Below, piece after piece: positions 44,230 through 55,662 of a stretch of DNA of 64,000 bases. Where the stretch lies: the NCBI RefSeq assembly GCF_025024155.1, contig NW_026251751.1:186001-250000 (forward strand). Reading direction: 5' to 3'. The stretch's first letter is position 1; the number at the start of each line of letters is the position of its first letter. A model generated the notes under the pieces. That model did no database searches, had not been told where the DNA came from, and was given only the letters and a program-made list of their open reading frames with translations. The position numbers and the translations under genes were made by a program. The stretch comes from Gamsiella multidivaricata. Lineage: Eukaryota > Mortierellomycota > Mortierellomycetes > Mortierellales > Mortierellaceae.

Positions 44230-46661
44230 CATTGCATTAAAGCATCAATCATAATAAGCCCATTGATGTTATGCTTAAAGCACAGCAACAGTGATCTTGT
44301 AGGGTTAAAGGATAGACGCATGTCCAGACAGTGCTCTGGTTGTGGATTCATGTTACTTGTACGCACTGCGAGGACACGCCCCTTGGGTGATGAAGAACGT
44401 CACTCCACGCGTCCACCTTCATTTTGATTTTCGTTTGTTTACATTTTGACGCGTTGTCTTCCATTCAAAATTCTCCCGCGGTTGTCCTCTTTTCTCACAC
44501 TCTCCTCCACTCTTCCAAACCACACATCCACCGATGCACTCGTGGCATAGTGCCCTCCGTTGCTCGATGCTGTGGCCAGGCAGCATCGTCCAGGTATGTT
44601 ACGACGCTCATGAGGTTGCTCATTGTGCTTTTGCTCATTGTGTTTGTGCCTGTGGTGGCAGGATGTTCTCTTCTAGCCTATTGGGGCTGTGCGTGTCTGT
44701 ACCAGTGTCTGAGCCCACTTTTTATATTTCTCGCATCTTTAGCCTGCTTCGCCCGTCATGTTCACTGCAGCAATCCTCAACAGCAGCGCAGTAGGACCGC
44801 AGCGACGACCACAACGATGACCGGCCGAGTCCACAAAGGTATGTTCTTGGTATTCTTTCCTTGCAAAGTGGTACTGTTCGTCTTTCTTTCTTTTTTTGTC
44901 TGTGCCTGATACTTGGTACCATAGATTGTTTATGTGTCTATGACTCGATCCTCATGGCGTAGTCTCTTTCTGTACTTGTTTTTGTGTGTCAACGCCTCTT
45001 TTCTAGCAAAGAAAGGTCCGCACCTCTAGCCGACCATATCAGCTGGTCCGTCACAGCAACCTCGGGTACAACGTGGCCCAATCCAGCAGGACTCGCCATG
45101 GTCAAGAAAAGCGAGCCAGATGGCCACAAAGGTATGTTTGACATGCACCATTCGCTGTTGTTGTACTGGGAGTCAACTTTGGTGCCTGTGTTCCTTTTCT
45201 CACACACTCACACACTGACTGTTCTCTTGTCTTCTGCTGTCTGAACTGCTTCTCCTCTAGCCACTGGCCTCTGTCTCTGCCAGTCTCGGCTGAGAAGAGG
45301 CCCAGGCTCGCCCCACCCAACCTATTGGGCAAGCCAGACTCGCCAGGCCATGGCAATCCCATCAAGCCCATCAAACCCGTCAAGTGAACCAAGCAAATCA
45401 AGCAAATTGGAACATTCAAAGCTAAGTACTCTCCATCCTCTCCCCTCTCCCACCGCCCCACTCAACCCTCCCACCACCTTCCCCGTTGTCAATGATTGCC
45501 CTTACCCCATCCAAAAATACCCCCTCCCTTGGAGTGTCTCTGCGCATTTGGTCTCACTCGCATGAGCCCTCTCGCGATCCAGTGATCTCGAGGCTGAGGG
45601 GCTGTTGATCCCAGCTGGGATTGGGTGCCTGTTGTGCTGGTCGCCCAGTGCTGCACCCTAGCCGGCTCTCTCCTGTCCACCCTTCTTGTTCCTGAGGTCA
45701 AACCAAGGCACTTACTTTTTGCTGTGTCCAGGGATTCTATAGATCGTCGCCGTGCCCACGCTCTCTCTTGCTCGCCCGGCTGGATGCACGGCCTGATGCT
45801 GAGACAGCGTCCCAGCCGTTTTCCCCGATCCTGAACTTGATCCAGGTTCATCGTCCTGGGGGGACTCGACCACGGTCGTGCGAAAGGACACTCGCCGACA
45901 CATAGGCCAGCTGACTGTGAGGCTCGGAGCGAAGACATCATGGTCAAGGAATGTCCAGCAGTCCTGATCCTAGTAAAGGACTCTGGAACAGACCTTCGAC
46001 AGAGATGGGTTCGTCTTTGAGGCAGCACACCTGCGGACCCATGGTCGACAAACTGCTATGACAAATGGAAGACGAAGGTACGTTTGCGCATGTCCTCTTG
46101 GATAAAGAGATGTATGTGCGCTGAGTGCGGCACGCAGAAAACAGCGATATACTGACACACTATTTAACTGATCCATTCGTGGTAGCGGCGATGTCCCTGC
46201 AAGATCAGGCCTAGTAATGCTCCCCAGCTGGGCAGCGAGAGGGAGAGAGCGCGTCGATCGGTCAAGGATCCTAGTCCTAGGGTGGACACATGCAAAGAGG
46301 TAAGTGCGCCATGGGTTCAAGGTAGAGGTGGAGCGGGTAGAGAGGAGGCAGGGGCAGTGCTGTCAGTGACCGCACAGCAGACCACCCTCTCTCAGCTGAG
46401 GTGAGACGGCCCCGAACCCTCGGGGTTTGGTGGTCGCGAGGCTGGGTCCTCTGCGGGGGATGACCAGTGTGTATGGGCACAAGAGGGAGAGGGCGAATGG
46501 GGTAAAGTCATAGATGATGGGGAAGAATGGTGAGGAGGGATAGCAAAACGAGTGCGGGCGGAGTGCAATGGATGGGGGGCTAAGGAAGGGTCGATGGGAG
46601 AGTACAGGAGGAGCAAAGGAGGGGAAGGGCGATGACAGCTGTATAAAAACACCAAGAAAGC

Positions 46662-46692
<31 letters not shown>

Positions 46693-46990
46693 AAGAACAA
46701 GAACAAGGAAACAAAAGAAAAAGGAAAAGAAAAACAAACAAAAAAAAAAGAACAGAAAGAAAGAAGAAAAAGAAGAAAAAGAAGAGGAGAAGGAGGAGGA
46801 GGAGGAGGAGGAGGAGGAAGACAGAAGGAAGGAAGGAAGTGGAGCTCCAGAAAGGAGCAAAGGAGAAGGACACAGTGGCGCCAGCACTACCACACTCAAG
46901 TCGAACCGTAACCGTAACCGCCAGCAAGGTAAGCACTATTCCTCTGCATATGGACCCATTCATGACACTGCAAATCTTGATCTATCTGCT
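44230..46990 (+). repeat. Unclassified repeat, copy C (full length)
   Basis: About 2.76 kb. The plus strand has a series of strong donor-like sites: CGTCCAG|GTATGTTAC near 44593, CACAAAG|GTATGTTC near 44838, CACAAAG|GTATGTTTG near 45131, GACGAAG|GTACGTTTG near 46078, AAAGAG|GTAAGTGC near 46300 and CAGCAAG|GTAAGCAC near 46928. Acceptor-like GGCAG (44660), CTTTAG (44750), TTTTCTAG (45005), CTCCTCTAG (45260) and GTGGTAG (46185) lie between. Joining them gives no single long ATG-headed frame, because stops occur in each frame before the join. It may be a spliced non-coding transcript, a decayed gene or a non-autonomous element. No mobile-element protein was seen. Confidence 0.7.
46661..46835 (+). 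repeat. A/G-rich tract in repeat copy C
   Basis: A run of about 28 A followed by GAACAA and GAAAAAG units and a (GGA)n run at about 46793-46818. Counterpart of the T tract in copy A; the length differs between copies. Confidence 0.9.
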
Positions 46991-47386
46991 AACAAAGTCG
47001 TTTTCTTTTATGATGGACAGACAAGGCGCGAGCTGTGCCATTGCCGCGTTTATTTGTCTCCAATGGCGTGCGATACATACTAGCTATCTCGCTACCTGCC
47101 ACATTCATAAACAATACAACCAGCAGCGAACAACACAGGGATGTGTACAGAACATATGTTACATTACTAGACTACAACACGCGTTCTACAAAATAATAAA
47201 GAAAAAGTAATGTGTCAAGGTAGGGAGGGGAAGGAATACAATAGTTGCCATATATCACAAAAAGACCAAAAACAAAGACGCTAAAAAAAAAAGTCGATAA
47301 AGTAACGCCCCTCTTAAAAAAGTGTTCAGACAAACGATCAAAAAACGGATCGCTTAACGGTAGTACTCCAAAGAACTTTGACCTTT
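46991..47386. other. Single-copy gap, 3' flank of the Pumilio gene
   Basis: About 400 bp between the edge of repeat C and the Pumilio stop codon. No frame of note; it presumably contains the Pumilio 3' UTR on the minus strand. Confidence 0.5.
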
Positions 47387-50300
47387 TCACATGTAAGGAT
47401 AAGGGTTGTTGTACTCGTTCATGCCGATCATGCCGGCATTTCCAAAATGGCCGTTCATCCCCTGGAACCCATAACCTATCATGTTATTGTTCATCGTCCC
47501 GTTGCCGTTCATACCGTTCATGTTGTTGACGTTGTTCATGTTCACGCCCATACTTCCGTTCATCGTCCCCGCCATACCGGGCATCGGCATTCCTCCGCTC
47601 ATAGCGTTTATCCCGCCATTCATAGCCATGTTGTTCATCGTCATGTTGTGTCCGTGCTGTCCATGTCCGTGTCCGTGTCCATGTCCGTGGTTGGGCATAC
47701 CATTCATCCCGTTCATGCCTGCCATAGCCATCGCTCCGTTCATGCCGTTCATCCCATTCATGACCGCCATATTGCTGTTCATGTTGCCCATACCGCCGTT
47801 CATGGCTATGGCTCCACTGATAGCGAGATGGTTCATCGGACTGTTGAGTCCCGACATTTGATCGCGGTGCAGCTTGCTCTGGATGCGCTTGCCGTAGGGC
47901 GTATTGCGGATCGCGGGCAATAAAGGACGGATGCATTCTACAAGCTGAGCACGCTGGATCGGGTCCGCGAAATCGAGCGACGTCTGAACAACATAATTGG
48001 CGTACGAGTCGCGCAGCAACTTGTCCAGGCGAGACTTGTTGATCATCTCCTCAATCAAGAACTTGCGCGTCTCCGGTTCAGCAACACGAATGCACTAGTG
48101 CCGAGAAAATATAGTGTTAACATGACGGTTCCCAGTATTCTCAGCCAATGAACGGTCCTTCAGACCATCTAAAAATCTTTTAAGGCCTTACCTTCTCCAT
48201 GACATTGGAGCTGAACTTTTGCACTGAAAGAACGCAGACATTGCCGATGAATCGACGGATCAACGCATCCGTAAAGCGATTATCGGCCAGATCCAAGACG
48301 TACTGGACAACATAGTTCCCATAAGGATCCTGTACAAGTGTCAGAGCATTGTAGGTAATCTCACGAACCAGCTGAATCTTTTGCGACACTGACGCATGAT
48401 CAATACATCTCTGAAGGACGCAACATCCGTGGCGATGTGTCGCAACCTCGACACAATGGGCGCTGATGGCATTGTAAATGAACTGGTTATCCTCGGACGC
48501 GAATCGGTTCAGGCACTTTTGGATAACATGATTGCCGTTGAGGTCCTTGATCAGGGTCACAACGCTCGTGTTGAGCGCGACCACCACAATCGCTATCTGC
48601 TGGGGTGTGGACAAGAACTCGATCATCTTTTGAACGGCGCGGGTGCCATGCATGTTCAGTGAGATGTTGACCAACTCCGGGGCAACGTTCTCCACAATGA
48701 TGGTGCGCTGTTCATCACCACAATACTCCAGAAGCTTCTGACAGAGATAGTTGCCAAAAGGATCTAGATGGTTTTTTGTTAAAAATATAATTTTTCACAA
48801 TAAAAAACAGATCAGACACCCATTCGCCTTCTCAACGTCGACATAGATATTACTTGATGTGCAGCAGGCAACAACTAGTTCTTACCAGTCATCAGCTCAA
48901 CGAAGTGACCAAACACCTCTCCAAAGATAATGGCCAGGTACTTGTCATTTTGTTCCTCTAATTTCTTCTGGAGGTAACGGCAGCCGTGCTGGTCCTTGCA
49001 CAACGAATAAATCTGTCCTACAAATCCCTCGAGAGCTGCTCCAGCAAATCGATTAGCCTCAACATCGGCGATAGGACGCTTTTGGTTAGCCTTGTTTGCT
49101 AACGCTATGCTGTTGGAGCTCTGCGGTTGCTGTTGCTGCTGTTGCTGCTGTTGCTGTTGTTGCTGTTGTTGCTGTTGTTGCTGCTGCATTCTCAGCAAGT
49201 TGTTCGAGCCTGCAGGTGGAGTGCTGTAACCACTTGGTGTCACCGTGAAGGGAAAGCTGGTACCCCCTACAAGTGAATGCCCCGTTCCCGCAACACTTGA
49301 CCCGTTGACGCGCACATAGAACGAAGCCGAACTGGCCATAGTCCCGACAGTCATACCGAGGCCGGGACTAAGCGGCATTCCTGCAGAAGAACGGGTGGTG
49401 GTGGGCAGGACATGTGTGTGTGTATAGGGACAGAGGTCACCACGTGAACAGTATCCTTGCTGGAACTGCAAACAAATGTCTCCAGTGCCTAGGTCGGTCT
49501 TCAACAGGAGGCTTTGGTGATGCTCACTGTCGTTGAGGTTATCAAAGGCCGACAAGGCCGAGCCCTTGCTGAACCTAGTGGGGATCTCTGATGTCGAATA
49601 CGAAGACGTCAGTTTCGGTAGCGCCGACTTGAGGGATTCCTCAGGGTTGTTGGTGGTCAAACCATAGCCAACGAGGCTGTTGGTGCGCTGGGGCATATGG
49701 GGCACCGTGGGAATGCGTTCAGTCAAGGGTTTAGTGTACTGCGGCCATTCGGATGTCAATCCCGACTCGAGTCCACCAGGATGGCGCAGACCATTTGAGT
49801 GCGGAATCTTGGCCAGGTCTAGAGCACTCGAGGAGGTAGATAACTAAGGGCATAGATAGTGAACAAAAATGCAGAGGAGCACACACTGGCCTGTTATGAA
49901 GTTGGACGGCGCTTACCATGGTCGGGAAACTGTCATCGTCATTGCTCATTTGAAGATAGCGATGGAGGTAGGAAGTGCTACCGCCGAGTCCAGAGGAACC
50001 AACACCGAGCCCTTGCTTGTCCTTCCAAATACCATCATCATGCAGGACCCTGTTCATTTGCAGCGAAGGGAGACGGCTAGTCGAGCTGTCGTTGTCGTCG
50101 TCAAAGATTATGCGCTCCGTGAACTTTGAGAGATGAGCATTGTCATCATATGTGGACTCAGAGGGGGACGAGCCTCCATCCCTCCCTGATCCGGACCTGC
50201 TGCCGATTGTTGGCAAACTGCTGAACGTGCGCAATTCATACAACAAAAAAAAAAAAAAAATCAGTCGTCCGTCTCTTTGACATTGCACCATGCACTGCAT

Positions 50301-50974
50301 AGCTTGCATAGCCCAAAAAAAAAAAAAAAAAAAAAAAAAAGACTGCATGCGTGTACTTACTCAACAGAGGGCTTCGTCCTGTCGCCCCCAATCGATAGCT
50401 TTTCCATTTCGCCCCAAAGGTTAACTGCATCGTTTGAATTGCGCCTAGAGACAGGCTGGGACTTTAGGCTGGTCATGGACTGCGAGGTTGAGGTCGAGTT
50501 TGAAGGGCCCGAGATCGATCCAGCCTTGGGCTTGTTCGGTCCTGAGGAAGTACCGTTGCTCTTGGCAGCCAGCATTGCCTTTTCCTCCTCCATTTGTTGG
50601 ATCTCCAGCTGTTGCATTTGCTTCTCGAACATTTGTCGCTTCTGCATGCGTTCACGTTCGTGCTCCAGACGCTTTTGCTCTAGCTTCTCAGCCTAAGATG
50701 AACAGTTGATAAGGACAGCGTTGAGTGATATGAGCAATTGCTGATGATGATGAAAACGAAGGAGTTAATTAGATGGCGGTAAAGGAGGAGAGGAACGGGT
50801 ACAGAGACATACCACTTCGCGGTCTTCCTTCTCCAGGTCTGTCTCATTGGTCAGAGGTCCGTCGGCTTCGTCGTTGTTGTTGTGCGACGAGCCGATGGCC
50901 CTGGACTGTCTCTGTTGCACAATTTCGTCACGATTGAAGCCCTCAACGGCGCGCACTTGAGCTTTCATGACCAT
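47387..50974 (-). CDS. PUF3: Pumilio-family RNA-binding protein with CCCH zinc finger (Puf3-like)
   Basis: Represses or destabilises target mRNAs by binding 3' UTRs. Six exons fit in phase: 50974-50813, 50692-50361, 50220-49917, 49843-48886, 48763-48192, 48094-47387, giving 1011 aa. The first in-frame ATG is used; the open frame continues upstream to an acceptor at 51055, so the true N-terminus may be longer. It has a CCCH finger (CLQFQQGYCSRGDLCPYTH), a polyQ tract, then eight PUF repeats. Their recognition residues are CRxxQ (GCRYLQ), NYxxQ, TRxxQ, NHxxQ, CCxxQ, NYxxQ, SNxxE and NYxxQ in order. Read by the established code from repeat 8 to 1 this gives UGUA-U-AUA, the Puf3/Pumilio site. The C-tail is Met/Gly/Asn-rich. 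An N-terminal CCCH finger with UGUAnAUA specificity points to Puf3 rather than other yeast PUFs. Confidence 0.88.
49127..49188 (-). repeat. CAG/CAA tract encoding polyglutamine in the Pumilio gene
   Basis: Mixed CAG/CAA codons for about 20 Gln between the CCCH finger and the first PUF repeat. Confidence 0.9.
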
Positions 50975-51055
50975 ATCGTTTGATGTGATATCAATTGCTC
51001 CAGAAAGCACAGCAGCGTTTTGTTTAGGCACGGGTCTTGTTCTTGTCAGGGTATG

Positions 51056-52587
51056 CTAGGGAACTCTGGGTCATTTATCAAGAAAGTCTGAAATGGCTCG
51101 AGGTAAAGGGAGGATCCAAAAGTAGGATAGCAGGGTAGGCTTGCACAAAGGCTCTATTGGATCGTCGATAGAGAATGTGGTCAATCAGCAAGAGAGCAAT
51201 TGGATAAGAAGCGCATGGGTGAGGAAAGGGCAAAGGGCAAAGACTGCAGAGGTATTATGCCGTGTCCTGTAGGTATCCAGGCAAGGTGGTTGCCATGCAA
51301 GTGTGACAAGACGCATGATATGTGAGATTAACACATGCAAGGGGTACATGGTCGTGATAGACAGTCGTTTGCAGCGCATTCTCCGGACAAGCCCAGGCAG
51401 CAACTCCATTTGCATATCCCAATGCCTAATGGCTTGGGAGGGCAAATGAATATCGCAGGCAAAATGTAAAGGAATGCAGGACAGTCCATGGCGGGCGCTG
51501 TGCAGTTCAATGCGGTGCAATACAGAGCCAAAGGTAACTGAGGCTCGTTCAGGGTACGGAGGAGAGAGAGAGGGGGAGGGATGCTGGGAACAGCGACCCA
51601 GGATTTCCTTACCAGGGCGAGCGAAAGAAAGGTGTAATGGATATTAGGGTTCTTGTCCACGCACTCGAGAATAAGGTCGGGAGGGGCAGGACAGGTCCTT
51701 TCGGTGATCTCTTTTTTCGATCGAGAGAAAAAGCTGACTAGATGATCTGGTCCGTTTAAAAAACAGGAAGGTTGCGGAGCGGACAAGTGAGAAGAGAGGG
51801 TGGATGGAAGGGTAGAACACAATAGACAGGCACGAATGCCTTTAAAAAATAATAATAATAACAAACACTATACAAAGAGACACAAATTGATAGTAAAATA
51901 CAGACAAATCGCAATTGTACACTGGCAACGAAGGGAAAGATGCAACGAACAAAAGAAAAAAAGGAAGAGAAGAAAAAGGTCGGGCAGGCGAAGGAGACAG
52001 ACAAGGAAAAGAAGTAAAAAGTGACGAGGATGCTGCGTGATATGAACTGTTTACCCTTGTCTGTGCAGGTGCAGGACAAAAATAAAAAGGTAAAATGATA
52101 ACAGGAAAGGGTAAAAGGTAAACAGTTCGCTCTGCACACACTTGTCGAAAGAGGCAAGTGAATGGGAAAAGAGATGACAGTGATGAGGACCCGGATCCTT
52201 GTCCTTGGTATGCGATATGTCTCTCTTTTTGGCTGGGTTCCCAGGCAGTGAAAAGAGATAAAGTGTGAGGGACGGAAAGAAGAGGAGCACTCAAGACGAG
52301 AGAACGACTTTGTTCTTGCTCGTCGGTAGGGGGCCATTGGAACTCGAATCAACAACAACAGAATATTTCCGTACACACAGCAAACTGCAAGGCCGTACGT
52401 GAATTTACCGTTCATTCTTGAACTTCACACTGTTGCTGACACACAACGCTTGTCGATGCAACTGTAGGTGATTGGAACGTGAGTGTCGGCCACAATGTTT
52501 ATTATAAACACCCTCTCACAATGTTCCTGGGTCCTTTACCAGTTCAAATGTGTGCTCTTTGTTCCGCACCATTCGCTTTTATCGCCA
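51056..52587. other. Upstream region of the Pumilio gene; possible untranslated first exon
   Basis: A GTAAGG donor on the minus strand at 51612 and the acceptor at 51056 would join an upstream open stretch (with ERTCPAPPDLILECVDKNPN) in phase to the Pumilio frame. No ATG heads that stretch. It may be a 5' UTR exon or carry a non-AUG start. The rest shows no recognised gene. Confidence 0.35.
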
Positions 52588-53292
52588 CTAATTCTTTCGG
52601 TCCTCCACCATGATGACATGGTATCCGTGTTGGGTTTTGATGGGTGGGTCTGTGTAGATCGGCTTAGCCGTTGAGCTGGGCTGAAGCTGGAATGCTGCGT
52701 CCTGGAATGCACCGACCATTGAGCCTAGATGCAAGTAGTCATTATTAGTTCCCAGAACAACCCTGATAATACGATGGCCGCCAATAGATCAACAGATTTA
52801 ATCTTACCTCGCACCATCCAGCCCAGACTTCCTCCTTCCTTGGCTTTGTCTTCACTGTATGCCTCAGCGACCTATTGAGAGCAATAAGAGAGCGCATTGA
52901 ACGTGAGTCGTATGAATCAGAAAGGACGTCGGGCTTACTGTCCACAGCATATTTGGTACTGCACCTTGTTGAACGCGAGCCCTGACTTCAGTTTCTCAAT
53001 GGCTTCCAGTGCTTTACCCTGCTTCTCGCACAGAATATGGCGGACTTTTATGCTGTTGGCAGTCTTGAGGGCCTTGCCACCTTTGGAGTCGTCGTCTATG
53101 ATAAGAGCGAGCGCGAGACATGGTGAGCTCAGTCGTTCCTTGTTCTGACCTGCCTCTTGTTCATTCATTCGTTCAAGTCCATGTCCATCAAGTTCCTGTT
53201 CTCATATCGAAAATGTCTCGGTTACCGTCATTGTTGCCCTTCTTGCCCTTGGCTGCTGGGGCCTTTCCTTTGGCTGCTGACTTGGGCGGCAT
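52588..53292 (-). CDS. PIN4: Parvulin-type peptidyl-prolyl cis-trans isomerase PIN4 (Par14)
   Basis: Four exons in phase, 53292-53226, 53095-52965, 52871-52808 and 52724-52588, 132 aa, the usual length for Par14/PIN4. The N-terminus [20 protein letters not shown] is the basic, Gly/Lys/Ala-rich tail typical of PIN4, linked to nucleic-acid and pre-rRNA association. The parvulin core follows: [20 protein letters not shown], then [40 protein letters not shown] and the C-terminal [15 protein letters not shown]. The active-site His of VRHILCEK and the HGYHVI His are present. The intron after FNK uses a weak donor (GTGCAG). Confidence 0.92.
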
Positions 53293-55662
53293 ATTCTTGT
53301 TCTTTTGGATGTGAGTTCTCGGCAACGATGCGCCCATATCAAAATGACAGCAAAAGGAAATGTCGACGTCATCCTCACCCACTTTTTCAGGGACGTGAAA
53401 TGAACAACTATTTCATTCACATTTTTGATACCTTGCTGAACAACATCTTGCCAATGCATTGCCTTCTCGACACGGGCGATTTACAAGTACATTGGGTCGT
53501 CTATGCAGCTGGAATGTGGTCTGATGGTCAGTTGTCGTTAGGCCCAGCCAGCCTCTTGTGCCCTGGGATTTTCGGCATCTGATAAAGCTAGACTATCTCG
53601 CTTCTACGTCTCATACACTCTTCATAATAGCTACCAATACTAATGTTATCTCTCCCATTTCTTGTCATTTTTTTGCCTGACTGTCTGTATTATAACATTT
53701 CCTGAGGCGAATAGACCGTGTGCATTATCTCATACCATGGAGAACCCAGACCACATCGGGTGGGCTTTAAAGGAAGGCAACGCCGAGCACGTCTCTATTA
53801 AATCTTTTGCAGACATACAGCTGAGAAGAATTTTCTGAGGCTCATCAACAACCCCAAAATCGTTAAAGCTCGTCACCAACGTCTACTAATGAGTTTCGAG
53901 ACATTCAAAGCCAACCAGCCTGGTGTAATAGCTTTAGGTGGTCAAGGGGCAGGGGCAGGGCTGGACAGGATGGAACGCGTATATGTATTGGGGTGGCAAC
54001 TAGCTGGTCTATATATCTATGTCTACGGCCCGGTTCCGGTCGGTGGTCTATAGCCGGGGCCTCCAGTCCTTTCAGAGTCGGGGCTATAGTCGGGGTTATC
54101 CTGTTACACCTGGAGTCTTATGGACAAAGCACACCGCCATTACCAAAGCAGGTATTATTGCTATGGAGGCTGCTGTCGACTCAATGGAGGTGGGCCGTCG
54201 ACAGTCGAAAATCATTCATCAAAAGCGTTTGAAAAGGATGAAGTTGATGCGGATGGGGAGGAAGGCGGTGAGGACAGAGAAGATAGTGTTAAAGTAGGCA
54301 AGAACATTAGGGTAGGTCTGCAATGGTTTACAGCATGATCTGTACCCGCACAGACACAATTATTTAAGAGCACTGCTGCCAATTGATAGAACCTCAGTCT
54401 TTGTCTAATAAACATATACTCAACCACACCCCCAGACTTGAACCTCTTCATTTTCAGTTTCTCTTGCTCTTCTCTACGCTTCCTGCTGTTCAGTTCTCAT
54501 TGCTTGTAGTTGGAGACAGAGTTATGGTGAAAGCAAGATTTCAAGAAGGGGTCCGAGATCGTTTTCGAAACCGTTTTCAATACTGATCAGTTCTCGTGGC
54601 TCTTGAGGAAGTACAGGTTCCCTGTCGTAGTTGATCTCCATACCTCTGTAGATCCTTGGTACCAGATATATGTGCTTGAAGGGCGCCTTGTGCTGAACGC
54701 AACCAGGACACGTACGAGAAAGAAGAAGGGTCCTGTCCATGTTCACAATGATGGAGTACTCTGCATTGGGTCGAGTGAAAGACTCGACTAAGAACTGTGG
54801 AGGATAACATTGATCAGAATGAAATTTGTGGGTATTTACGTGTTGGATACTACGACAGAACAATCCACCCGCAGTTAGTTATGAGTCAGGTCAACCACTT
54901 ACTTTGGATGTCACTATCGATCTTGCCTCTCTCTAGGCCAGATCGCTTGGCTACATTGTTGTAGGTGTGGACGAATACTACACCTCGAAAAAGTTCGAGC
55001 TGTGAGGATTTCGTTGGTCAGGTCAATATCTGCCGGCCTTATTGTTCAACGTGCCACAACATCAGCAATGCAGTCCGTAGCCATCTGATTAGCCAGCAGC
55101 AGCCTCTGTATCTCCAGCCCAAAAATATAGATGGGAAGCTGCCCATCGATACAAGAGCCAAGTCCTCGCTTAGCGGGCAGCAGTAACAGAGGCCGCCAAA
55201 ATCGTGTTGGACATAGTGGAGTCAAGCGACAAGCACCGTCTGAGTGGATGGACTCTCCAAGGCGCAAGTGTGTAGAGGGTGTGTGGTTCGTCACTTCGGT
55301 GACGTAATTTTCGCACCCATTATCCTAGAATCACGCCATGAGAAAACAGGGCGACCACTCCTCAGCGAACTTTGGTTTCTCTCCTTTGTTCACCCGCCTG
55401 CCATCAATAAACCGAATCACTCAAAGTACGTACCATGGTCCTTGCTCGAAATCACTTCCACCTCAAGCTACCCTTTTTTTTTTCTCAATTTGAATCTTGA
55501 ATGTGTATCGCAATTGCAGCCCTGGGAAAGGAAGGCGCACAAAAACAAGGTCCAAGGGGTCCATTCGACTAAACACGCGTCCCCATCACCACTTGTCCTC
55601 CTAGACCCACGCTAAACCCCCGGAAATCAAGCAACTCAACAGCATCTACAAGGTCCTTGAGA
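53293..55662. other. 2.4-kb gap with degenerate coding remnants
   Basis: Between divergent PIN4 and LSM14. Near 53840-54050 the plus strand reads NPKIVKARHQRLLMSFETFK then RVYVLGWQLAGLYIYV, and near 54060-54300 another frame reads TKAGIIAMEAAVDSMEVGRR. I recognise no family; these may be exons of a small unidentified gene or remnants. A SWIM-type finger relic at 54522-54863 is listed separately. Confidence 0.4.
54522..54863 (-). pseudogene. SWIM zinc-finger relic (possibly from a MULE-type transposase)
   Basis: The frame reads FLVESFTRPNAEYSIIVNMD, then LLSRTCPGCVQHKAPFKHIY. This looks like the SWIM pattern CxC-xn-CxH, with the third Cys replaced by Phe (FKH where CKH is expected). The flanking upstream sequence is interrupted by stops. 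SWIM fingers occur in MULE transposases and in other proteins, so the origin is not proven. Confidence 0.35.

Noticed and set aside
47378..47923. Val/His-rich and Phe/Pro-rich plus-strand frames
   Set aside because: Antisense of the Met/Gly/Asn-rich C-tail of the Pumilio protein; composition explained by its repeats.
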